13,991 nt of DNA from Acidilobaceae archaeon. Its GTDB lineage: Archaea; Thermoproteota; Thermoprotei_A; Sulfolobales; Acidilobaceae. Below are positions 7,267 through 13,521 of this stretch, in pieces. Location of the stretch: positions 1 through 13,991 of the forward strand of contig JALWGG010000262.1 of assembly GCA_027013765.1 (NCBI GenBank), written 5' to 3'. Each line of letters starts with the position of its first letter. Position 1 is the first letter of the stretch. The notes under the pieces were generated by a model. The model saw nothing but the letters and a program-made list of their open reading frames with translations, had not been told where the DNA came from and did not search any database. A program made the translations under genes and the position numbers.

Positions 7267-8198
7267 GGGTTATAGCAGTAGACCTCGGCGCTACCAACCT
7301 CAGGGTTGCACTCTTCGAAGACGCCAGGCTTGTCAGGGTGAAGACTGTAAGGACCCCCAGGAGCGGGCCAAAAACCATCATAGCATCAACAATAGCAAGT
7401 CTAGCCCGTGAAGTCTCCCAGGGAGGCAGTATAGATGCTGTGGGGATAGCGAGCATAGGCCCTCTAGACATGGAAAAGGGGTGGGTTGTAGACACGCCCA
7501 ACAACCCCATAAGGACCTTCCCGTTAAAGGGCCCCCTGGAGGAGGAGCTCGGAGCCCCAGTATACTTGTATAACGACTGTGTTGCTGCCGTATGGGGGGA
7601 GAAGGTCCTAGGCGATGGGTCAAGGTACAGGGATCTAGGCTATATAACTATAAGCACGGGTATCGGAGGGGGATTCATTGTAGACGGCAGGCTCCTCCTA
7701 GGTAGAAGGGGGAATGCACATGAGATAGGCCACATGGTAGTGGATATAGACTCGGAAAGGATATGCGGCTGCGGTGGCCGGGGGCACTGGGAGGCAATCG
7801 CGTCAGGCACCGGCATACCATGGACAGCTAAAATATATGCGGAATCCTGGAGGGGGAAACAGACAGAGGCCTATAAAAAAGCCCTAGAATCAAGGCTATC
7901 CCCAGAGGAGCTATACACAGCAGCCAAGCAAGGAGACGACTTCGCGGCTAGCCTCGCGGAATACCTAAACAGGGTCCACGCAGCAGGAATAGCATCGGTA
8001 GCTGCAGCATATGACCCAGAGGCGATATATATGGGTGGCAGCATATTCCTAAATAACATAGACGTGATCCTACCAGGCATAATGAAGTTCCTAGAGGAAT
8101 ACGCGATATGGAAGCCAGTAATCAAGAAAGCCACCTTCGGAGGACACGCAGGCCTCTACGGAGCGGCAGCGGTAGCCCTAAACCCCCCAACAAAATAA
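7263..8198 (+). CDS. ROK-family glucokinase (ATP-dependent)
   Basis: ROK-fold sugar kinase of 311 residues, expected to phosphorylate glucose (in archaea often other hexoses too) with ATP in the cytoplasm. The phosphate-1 loop is AVDLGATNLRVAL at 5-17. The catalytic pair N104-D105 lies in YLYNDCVAAVWGE. The phosphate-2 region STGIGGGF is at 131-138. The sugar/zinc segment HEIGH is at 153-157. The zinc motif reads CGCGGRGHWEAIASG (168-182), so the usual third Cys of C-x-C-x4-C is His175. The ligands are likely H157, C168, C170 and H175. I believe archaeal ROK glucokinases can have this His, but could not check. TTG 7263 is the start: it puts Met seven residues before the DLGATN motif, as is normal for the family, it has a good GGTG site, and it overlaps the upstream stop by 4 nt. 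It is the last gene of the kinase operon. Confidence 0.9.
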   Translation: MRVIAVDLGATNLRVALFEDARLVRVKTVRTPRSGPKTIIASTIASLAREVSQGGSIDAVGIASIGPLDMEKGWVVDTPNNPIRTFPLKGPLEEELGAPVYLYNDCVAAVWGEKVLGDGSRYRDLGYITISTGIGGGFIVDGRLLLGRRGNAHEIGHMVVDIDSERICGCGGRGHWEAIASGTGIPWTAKIYAESWRGKQTEAYKKALESRLSPEELYTAAKQGDDFAASLAEYLNRVHAAGIASVAAAYDPEAIYMGGSIFLNNIDVILPGIMKFLEEYAIWKPVIKKATFGGHAGLYGAAAVALNPPTK

Positions 8199-8221
8199 AC
8201 CCTACACTGCAATAGCTTAGA

Positions 8222-8275
8222 CGGGGTGCCAAGCCTCGTATCGGCTAGTAGTAGCCTGGCTTAGGGGCGACCCCG
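8222..8275 (+). other. Three-tier intergenic hairpin, candidate structured RNA or leader
   Basis: Most of the 82-base gap between the ROK and YqgF-like genes can fold into one long stem. CGGGGT (8222-8227) pairs with ACCCCG (8270-8275). GCC (8228-8230) pairs with GGC (8266-8268). AAGCC (8231-8235) pairs with GGCTT (8258-8262), with AGG and single-G bulges. At the tip GGCTA (8243-8247) pairs with TAGCC (8252-8256) around a GTAG loop. There is no T-tract after it, so it is not an obvious archaeal terminator. It is not a tRNA, and I see no C/D boxes or clear ACA box. Its 3' arm ends five bases before ATG 8281, which itself lacks a ribosome site. Confidence 0.45.
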
Positions 8276-8280
8276 AGTCG

Positions 8281-8886
8281 ATGAGGGGGTTAAGGGAGAT
8301 AGCCCCTCTGCTGGAGGAGCAGGGGGTCTTGATAATCTACCCGGCTCCTGGGGAGCCCGTTGAGGCTGACGTTGCTGTAGCCCCGCCCAAGGGATCCCCT
8401 GAAGAGGCATTGTATGATTTATCGGTAGTCAGCGCGTCGCGGGTAATCTATACCCCTGGCTTCAAAAACGCTCTCTTCGACGCGTTATCAGGACCCAGCG
8501 GCCGCTTCGAGAGCGTCATAATCGGTATAGACCCTGGAAGGGATTGCGGATTCAGCGTCATGGGTGATGGCATGCTATTGGATATGGGTAAGGTTCCATG
8601 CAATACCGTGGGGCCCAGGGTCTCAGGGGTTATCGGGGTGATTAAGTATAAGTCGGTAAAGGTGTATCTAGGAGACGGCCCAGGATTTGAAGAGGCAGCG
8701 GCATCGCTGTCAGCCGCAGGGGTAGAGTATATAGTACTTGGAGAGGAATACACGAGCACGCATGGCCAACTCCATGCAACAATACCGCGGATTAGAGATA
8801 AAGATGTCAAGGCAGCGATAAGAATAGCCTATAGAGGTGCCTACAGTGGAGGACGGCTCGCTGGCAAGGTTCCTAGAAGGGGTTGA
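8281..8886 (+). CDS. RNase H-fold protein, YqgF/RuvC-like, with unassigned N-terminal half
   Basis: Protein of 201 residues. From about residue 79 it follows the order of YqgF/RuvX proteins. Strand 1 is IIGIDPGRDCGFSV (80-93) with acidic D84. A strand ending VYLGDGPG (128-135) matches the YqgF 'VGLP' position. YIVLGEEYTST (150-160) matches the 'DERLTT' motif with E155/E156. DKDVKAAIRIAYRG (173-186) matches the C-terminal helix that brings the last Asp (D173 or D175). These residues would bind two metal ions in a nuclease. Residues 1-78 form a probable alpha/beta segment I do not recognise. A role in Holliday-junction or RNA processing is inference. ATG 8281 is the only upstream start, but it has no GGTG site and sits just after the hairpin. 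The end overlaps the UbiD gene by 41 nt, so the two are translationally coupled. Confidence 0.6.
   Translation: MRGLREIAPLLEEQGVLIIYPAPGEPVEADVAVAPPKGSPEEALYDLSVVSASRVIYTPGFKNALFDALSGPSGRFESVIIGIDPGRDCGFSVMGDGMLLDMGKVPCNTVGPRVSGVIGVIKYKSVKVYLGDGPGFEEAAASLSAAGVEYIVLGEEYTSTHGQLHATIPRIRDKDVKAAIRIAYRGAYSGGRLAGKVPRRG
8834..8839 (+). promoter_or_regulatory. Ribosome binding site fixing the UbiD start at GTG 8846
   Basis: GAGGTG is followed by six bases and then GTG 8846, the spacing seen at most other genes here. The alternative GTG 8837 is part of this very site and has no site of its own, so the shorter protein is preferred. Confidence 0.65.
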
Positions 8887-10114
8887 GGTAGAGGAGATCC
8901 CTGGGGAGGTTAGTAGGGAGTATGAGGTTGCAAGGATAATAAGCGAGTGGCAGGGGAAGGGCCCAGCTATAGTATTCAGGATCCGCGGGCTACGGCAGAT
9001 GTCCGCCTCAAACCTGATAGATACAAGGAGCAAGCTATACAATGCACTGGGTGTCGGAAACGATATAGAGGCCTACAACAAACTCCTACAGGCGCAGAAG
9101 GGGGGTGGAGACCTTGCATGGGAGGGAGCCCCTAAGCTGGTGGAGGCCCCTGAGGGTCTCCTAAGCCTCCCAGCAGCCAAATTCTATGAGGGGGAGGGCG
9201 GCCTATACATTTCATCATCAATATTCATAGCGTGTAGAGGGGGCATATGCAACTCAAGCATACACAGGATGATGGTTGTAGATAGGGGGGAGGCCAGGGT
9301 TAGAATAGTACCCCGGCACCTGTACAAGCTATACAAGGATGCAGTAGACTCCGGCGAGGACCTGCCAGTCACAATAATAATCGGGGTCAACCCAGTCATA
9401 ATGCTTGCATCCGCACTAACACCGCCTCTAGGAGTATTCGAGCTTGGGATAGCTGCAAGGCTGCTGGGAGGGCTCAGGGTCTATGAGAGCCCACTACACG
9501 GGAACCCTGTCCCAGTGGGGGCTGCTGCAGTCGTTGAGGGTAGGTTGACTAGGAGGCTCGGAGATGAGGGTCCATATGTAGACGCGTTAATGACTTATGA
9601 CCGCGTTAGGAAGCAGCCAGTGCTAGTTGTGGATAGGGTATACTTGAACCCTGATGAGCTTACTCACGTGATACTATCCGGGGGGCTGGAGCACGTGATG
9701 CTGATGGGATTTCCCAGAGAGGCCCAGATATGGGACTCAGTCTCTAGGGTCGTCCCTAGGGTATACAAAGTTCGATTGACGCCCAGCAGCGGCGGGTGGC
9801 TTCACGCCGTGGTCTCTATAGAGAAGAACCATGATGGGGATGGGAAGAATGCTATAATGGCTGCATTTTCAGGCCACCCATCCCTAAAGCATGTAGTTGT
9901 CGTTGACGGGGATATCGACCCAGACGATCCGGCCCAGGTTGAGTGGGCAATAGCCACAAGGTTCCAGGCGGACAAGGACCTAGTCCTGATCAGGAATGCA
10001 AGGGGATCAACGCTAGACCCCAGCGCGGATAACGGGTTAACATCCAAAATGGGGATTGACGCCACGGTACCAATAAGTAGGAGGAGCATGTTTAGGAGAG
10101 GGCGGATACCGTGA
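8846..10114 (+). CDS. UbiD-family decarboxylase, probable anhydromevalonate phosphate decarboxylase
   Basis: Prenyl-FMN-dependent decarboxylase of 422 residues. Numbered from the alternative GTG 8837, family marks are NSSIHRMMVVD at 139-149 (prFMN/Mn-binding Asn and Arg), VVEG at 232-235, GDEGPYVDA at 242-250 (catalytic Glu pair E234/E244), VEWAIATRF at 368-376, STLDPSA at 391-397 and GIDAT at 406-410. In archaea such proteins decarboxylate trans-anhydromevalonate 5-phosphate to isopentenyl phosphate in the modified mevalonate pathway, first shown in Aeropyrum. It is shorter than bacterial UbiD (about 490 residues), as expected for the archaeal group. UbiX, needed to make the cofactor, is not in the window. 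The neighbour across the convergent junction is rps2, and in other archaea the rps2 operon often adjoins mevalonate-pathway genes. Fold is sure, the exact substrate likely. Start is GTG 8846 by its ribosome site. Confidence 0.85.
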   Translation: MEDGSLARFLEGVEVEEIPGEVSREYEVARIISEWQGKGPAIVFRIRGLRQMSASNLIDTRSKLYNALGVGNDIEAYNKLLQAQKGGGDLAWEGAPKLVEAPEGLLSLPAAKFYEGEGGLYISSSIFIACRGGICNSSIHRMMVVDRGEARVRIVPRHLYKLYKDAVDSGEDLPVTIIIGVNPVIMLASALTPPLGVFELGIAARLLGGLRVYESPLHGNPVPVGAAAVVEGRLTRRLGDEGPYVDALMTYDRVRKQPVLVVDRVYLNPDELTHVILSGGLEHVMLMGFPREAQIWDSVSRVVPRVYKVRLTPSSGGWLHAVVSIEKNHDGDGKNAIMAAFSGHPSLKHVVVVDGDIDPDDPAQVEWAIATRFQADKDLVLIRNARGSTLDPSADNGLTSKMGIDATVPISRRSMFRRGRIP

Positions 10115-10732
10115 CTACCTCTTTAGCTTCGTGGCCATGAATTCTTCATAGCCGACATCGAGCTCCTGGTCTGGGGCCAGGATTCCTCTATTTCTCAGGA
10201 TCTCCCGTGTCAGTATCCAGAAGAGTAGTGCTAGGCTCTTCCTACCCTTATTATTGGCCGGGATTACAAGATCTATATTGTCGACCTTATTATCCGTGTC
10301 CGCGAACGCAACCACCGGGATGCCAACCTTTGCAGCCTCCTTTATAGCCTGCTTGTCTGTCCTGGGGTCCGACACCAGAACCACGTCTGGCTCGATATAG
10401 TGCTCAGGGTATGGGTTGGTGAATATGCCTGGAATGATCCTCCCAGTTATAGCCTTGCAACCCACCCTCTTACACATCTCCTGGGCAGGCTTCTGAGCAT
10501 AGATCCTGGTCGCTGCAACAGCGATCTTCTCTGGCTCGAAGGATGCTAGGAATCTAGCCGCTATCCTAAGCCTCTCATCGATCTTCGCGACATCTAGCAT
10601 GTAGAACCCGTCGGGGAGGATCTTGTATGTGAATTGCTTCATATACCGTGTGCAGATCTGTGTACCAAATACCACTCCAGCCTTCTTATATACCTCAGCC
10701 GGAACCAGTAGCTCGCCCACTTGACCGCTCAA
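10115..10732 (-). CDS. rps2: 30S ribosomal protein uS2 (S2)
   Basis: Small-subunit protein of the 30S head/body junction, 205 residues, the usual archaeal length. Recognisable segments are GVVFGTQICTRYMKQF, FYMLDVAKIDERLRIAARFLA, ITGRIIPGIFTNP, PDVVLVSDPRTDKQAIKEA, GIPVVAFADTDN and DLVIPANNKGRKSLALLFW. TTG 10732 is the start: its four bases TTGA also form the rpoN stop, and GGTG lies 7 nt upstream. It is the last gene of the minus-strand operon. Its stop codon (10115-10117) directly abuts the stop of the UbiD gene, with no base between them and no visible terminator on either side. Confidence 0.97.
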   Translation of the reverse strand: MSGQVGELLVPAEVYKKAGVVFGTQICTRYMKQFTYKILPDGFYMLDVAKIDERLRIAARFLASFEPEKIAVAATRIYAQKPAQEMCKRVGCKAITGRIIPGIFTNPYPEHYIEPDVVLVSDPRTDKQAIKEAAKVGIPVVAFADTDNKVDNIDLVIPANNKGRKSLALLFWILTREILRNRGILAPDQELDVGYEEFMATKLKR

Positions 10733-10962
10733 CCCACTACACCTCCAGACCTATACCTCTTAGCCCTGAGCGTATAGTATCTAGCTACATCCTCAATATA
10801 TGTTATTGACGTTAGGAGGGTCCGCCTACAGCAGTACCTCTTAACTCCAAGACTGTCGAGGACCTTGCCTGGCTCTTCACCCTGTTTAACCCTCCTCTGG
10901 TACTCATCCCATAGGTGTCCCAGTGGGGCTCCACATGTAAAGCATCTCACGGGTGGCAGCAT
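10729..10962 (-). CDS. rpoN: DNA-directed RNA polymerase subunit N (Rpb10 homologue)
   Basis: Small zinc-binding assembly subunit of archaeal RNA polymerase (not the bacterial sigma-54 that shares the symbol), 77 residues. The zinc site is RCFTCG near the N-terminus (C7, C10) plus YCCRR at 43-47. It works with subunits D, L and P in the assembly platform. ATG 10962 has AGGTGA upstream, which includes the stop of rps9. It lies between rps9 and rps2, as is typical in archaea, and overlaps rps2 by 4 nt. No rpoK or enolase gene is found between rpoN and rps2, where some archaea have them. Confidence 0.95.
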   Translation of the reverse strand: MLPPVRCFTCGAPLGHLWDEYQRRVKQGEEPGKVLDSLGVKRYCCRRTLLTSITYIEDVARYYTLRAKRYRSGGVVG

Positions 10963-10968
10963 AGCGGC

Positions 10969-11430
10969 TCACCTGTATGACTTCTGCCATCTCCTCCTGG
11001 CGCTGTACCTCATATACTTTTCGGGCTCTGTCCTACGCGGATCGCCTGAGAGCATGGTCCTGTCATACTCCTCAAATATCCTGCGGAGCCCGGCTGCTAT
11101 GGAATTCATCCTCTCACACTCCTCTCCTCCACCGTTGCACGTAAAGTACTCGACCAGCCCCCTGGCTATGGCGATCCTAACCGCGTCAGCCTGGCCCATA
11201 TAGCCTCCGCCCTTGACCCTTACATCTATATCTACAAGGTTCCTTATAGCCTGCCCTGCAAGTAGTAGGGGCTCCATCATCTTTATCCTGGCCATCTCTA
11301 TTGGGTAGATCTCCAGGGGGACGCCGTTTATCCTAACCTTCCCCGTCCCAGGCCTTATCACGGCAGTCGCTATGGCCCTCTTCCTCTTACCAGTAGCTAT
11401 TACCAGCCTCTGCAGCTTCTGCCTGCTCAC
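10969..11430 (-). CDS. rps9: 30S ribosomal protein uS9 (S9)
   Basis: Small-subunit head protein of 153 residues whose C-terminal tail reaches the P-site tRNA. Typical segments are ATGKRKRAIATAVIRPGTGK near 12-31, RINGVPLEIYPI, DIDVRVKGGGYMGQADAVR, and the basic end RYSARRRWQKSYR with the conserved final SYR. Residues about 97-109 hold two extra Cys (FTCNGGGEECERM). GTG 11430 overlaps the rpl13 stop as GTGA, with GGAGGGGT just upstream. It is translationally coupled to rpl13. Confidence 0.97.
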   Translation of the reverse strand: MSRQKLQRLVIATGKRKRAIATAVIRPGTGKVRINGVPLEIYPIEMARIKMMEPLLLAGQAIRNLVDIDVRVKGGGYMGQADAVRIAIARGLVEYFTCNGGGEECERMNSIAAGLRRIFEEYDRTMLSGDPRRTEPEKYMRYSARRRWQKSYR

Positions 11431-11870
11431 GCCCTACCCCTCCATCCAAGCTCTCTAGCTATAACGCCAAGCTCTATATAATCTCTTGACAACCTGCTGG
11501 CGTCAGCCTCCTTAAACCTTACCATATCCCTCCCCTTATACTCGTTGGGCACGCCTATGTATACTTTCAACCTTGATAGGGCTTCCCTCCCCCTCTTATT
11601 CTCCTTTGGGAGCATGCCCTTCACTGTTGATTTGAACAGCCTGACTGGGCTCCGAGGCCTCTTGGGCCTGAGCCTGTGGCTGTAGTGGCTCTTGACTCCT
11701 AGGATGGTTCTCTTGTAGAATTGTTTGACCTTGACGGGGTCACCACTTACCACGATCTTCTCGGCGTTGACTACAACCACTTTTTCACCCTCCAACAGCT
11801 TCTTAGCAACTATACTGGCCAGCCTACCCAGTATCTGGCCAGTCCCGTCAACCACTATCTCCCCACTCAC
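11427..11870 (-). CDS. rpl13: 50S ribosomal protein uL13 (L13)
   Basis: Large-subunit protein of 147 residues. It begins IVVDGTGQILGRLASIVAKK, continues with VVVVNAEKIVVSGDP, and has the conserved SPVRLFKSTVKGMLPKENKRG and LKVYIGVPNEYKG. GTG 11870 is chosen because GGTGGTG lies 7 nt upstream and the N-terminus matches the family. It starts 16 nt after the rpl18e stop and overlaps rps9 by 4 nt. Confidence 0.97.
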   Translation of the reverse strand: MSGEIVVDGTGQILGRLASIVAKKLLEGEKVVVVNAEKIVVSGDPVKVKQFYKRTILGVKSHYSHRLRPKRPRSPVRLFKSTVKGMLPKENKRGREALSRLKVYIGVPNEYKGRDMVRFKEADASRLSRDYIELGVIARELGWRGRA

Positions 11871-11886
11871 CTCTAGCCACCACCTA

Positions 11887-12249
11887 TCATGCTATTATCC
11901 TTGTATTCCTGCCTCTAGGGTTCTCCCTTAAAGCGTCAGCTATTGTTATGGCACGGCCCCCGCTCTCCTTTATCTTCATTAATGCCTGTTCGCTGAATGC
12001 AAGTGCTGCTATAGTAACCTTCTTAGACAGTCTTCCCGACCCCAGCACCTTCCCAGGGACTATTATCATCTCGCCCTCCCGGGCGTGCCTCTCGATCCTG
12101 CCTAGGTTAACCTCCACACGATTCCTAGTAGGCCTCTCTAGCAGCTCTGCAACCCTCCTCCAAACCGGGGCATTGTTTATCCTAGACTCCTTCCTGAGGG
12201 AGTCTATCAGCTTCCTGACTACCACGTTTGTTGGACCCGTCCTCCTCAC
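11887..12249 (-). CDS. rpl18e: 50S ribosomal protein eL18 (L18e)
   Basis: Archaeal/eukaryal large-subunit protein of 120 residues. It shows RRTGPTNVVVRKLIDSLRK at the N-terminus, then APVWRRVAELLERPTRNRVEVN, the IIVPGKVLGSGRLSKKVTIAAL segment (residues 62-83), and the C-terminal IADALRENPRGRNTRII. GTG 12249 overlaps the rpoD stop as GTGA. GGGGGT lies about 6 nt upstream. Bacteria have no equivalent, which supports the archaeal assignment. Confidence 0.96.
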   Translation of the reverse strand: MRRTGPTNVVVRKLIDSLRKESRINNAPVWRRVAELLERPTRNRVEVNLGRIERHAREGEMIIVPGKVLGSGRLSKKVTIAALAFSEQALMKIKESGGRAITIADALRENPRGRNTRIIA

Positions 12250-13085
12250 CTTGCTACCCCCTTTACCGCTTCAAGTAGAGTCTTCAGGTTATTAGCTCTA
12301 GCGTAGAGCCTCTTCGCTGCCTCTAGGAGTATCCTTTCCGGTTTGAGAGCTCCCGTGCTTTCGATTGTTAGTATTAGGCGGTCTTTTAGGTATCTAAGAG
12401 TTATTGCGTCCTTACACGGGCCCTCGGCGCAGTATCTTAACCCACTGGTGTTGATATTCCTAGTATACATTAGCCTGTCCCCACCCTTATCTATAACGTC
12501 CAGTATCTCGGGGTATGCTGTAAGGCACTGCCTGCACTCTTCACTAGGCTTATCCAGAACCTCCACGAGCGGTACATACTGGAGTATGGCTATTGATGCC
12601 GGGCTCCACTTAGCATGCTCCTTCCCCCTCCCCAGCCTTGCATAGGCTACTAGGTGGATCCGTTGGCCCGGTGCAAGGTAGGTTATGGGGGTATCCGGGT
12701 ATGCGGGCTTCACTAGCTCATCGGAGATCACGAGGTCCTCAGCCTTAACATATTGACCTGTAGGAGAATTCTCGTCGACCTCCTTTTCCAGAAATATCTC
12801 CACGTAGCAGTCCGGATTCGGGGGGTCTACCCCCTTACACTCCTCCGGGGATTTATACTTGTAGATCGCGTCGTCCGACTTAAACACTATTAGGCCGAGC
12901 CTATGGGCTATTATCTCGTCATACACGCTAGTATTGTTGTCATAGAAGTAGGCGAAGTCTACGGCCATTGTGGGAACATCAGATAGTGCGAGCCTCCTCA
13001 ACGCGTTAGCAAAGGGTATACTGTATCCTTCAAGTAGGACTGTCATCCTCTTATCATCCAGCGATGTTATAGTGACTTTTTTCAA
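12246..13085 (-). CDS. rpoD: DNA-directed RNA polymerase subunit D (Rpb3/alpha homologue)
   Basis: Assembly-platform subunit of archaeal RNA polymerase that pairs with subunit L, 279 residues. It is not the bacterial sigma factor of the same symbol. The alpha-like dimerisation domain shows FANALRRLALSDVPTMAVDF (25-44) and HRLGLIVF (61-68). The inserted domain (about 165-225) occupies the place where many archaeal D subunits hold ferredoxin-like Fe-S clusters. Here only four Cys remain, C184, C187, C219 and C224, not the eight of a two-cluster form. C83 and C93 could form a disulphide. Start is TTG 13085, with GGTG five bases upstream; an earlier GGAGGTG lies further up. The stop overlaps rpl18e by 4 nt. 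Confidence 0.96.
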   Translation of the reverse strand: MKKVTITSLDDKRMTVLLEGYSIPFANALRRLALSDVPTMAVDFAYFYDNNTSVYDEIIAHRLGLIVFKSDDAIYKYKSPEECKGVDPPNPDCYVEIFLEKEVDENSPTGQYVKAEDLVISDELVKPAYPDTPITYLAPGQRIHLVAYARLGRGKEHAKWSPASIAILQYVPLVEVLDKPSEECRQCLTAYPEILDVIDKGGDRLMYTRNINTSGLRYCAEGPCKDAITLRYLKDRLILTIESTGALKPERILLEAAKRLYARANNLKTLLEAVKGVAR

Positions 13086-13107
13086 AGGAACACCTACACC
13101 TCCAACG

Positions 13108-13509
13108 CTATACTCTCCTACCCCTCCTACCGCCTGGCCTACGCGTCGTGTCGTGGGGTATTGGAGTCACATCCTCTATCCTGCCAATTATGAAGCCGGA
13201 GCGCGCTAGAGCCCTTATAGCTGCCTGTGCACCTGGGCCAGGAGTCTTTGGCCCATGGCCCCCAGGAGCCCTGACCTTTATATGGACTGCTGCTATCCCA
13301 CGGGCCATGGCCTGCTGTGCAGCCCTGCTGGCAGCGATCATTGCAGCGTAGGGGGAAGGCTTCTCCCTGTCAGCCTTCACAACCATTCCACCGCTTACCC
13401 TGGCAACAGTCTCTGCGCCTGTAAGGTCTGTTATATGTATGATTGTATTGTTGAAACTACTATATATGTGGACTACGCCCCACTTGAGTTCTCTACCCGG
13501 AAACGCCAT
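13108..13509 (-). CDS. rps11: 30S ribosomal protein uS11 (S11)
   Basis: Small-subunit platform protein of 133 residues that contacts mRNA near the E site. Typical segments are WGVVHIYSSFNNTIIHITDLTG, YAAMIAASRAAQQA, IKVRAPGGHGPKTPGPGAQAAIRAL and the C-terminal VTPIPHDTTRRPGGRRGRR. ATG 13509 is preceded by GGGTG at 6 nt. It starts 12 nt after the rps4 stop and ends 22 nt before rpoD. Confidence 0.97.
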   Translation of the reverse strand: MAFPGRELKWGVVHIYSSFNNTIIHITDLTGAETVARVSGGMVVKADREKPSPYAAMIAASRAAQQAMARGIAAVHIKVRAPGGHGPKTPGPGAQAAIRALARSGFIIGRIEDVTPIPHDTTRRPGGRRGRRV

Positions 13510-13521
13510 AACTCACACCCC

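Noticed and set aside
8222..8275. The intergenic hairpin as a tRNA, C/D box or H/ACA RNA, or a terminator
   Set aside because: It has no cloverleaf, no paired RUGAUGA and CUGA boxes, no clear ACA at the right distance and no following T-tract. Only 'structured element' can be supported.
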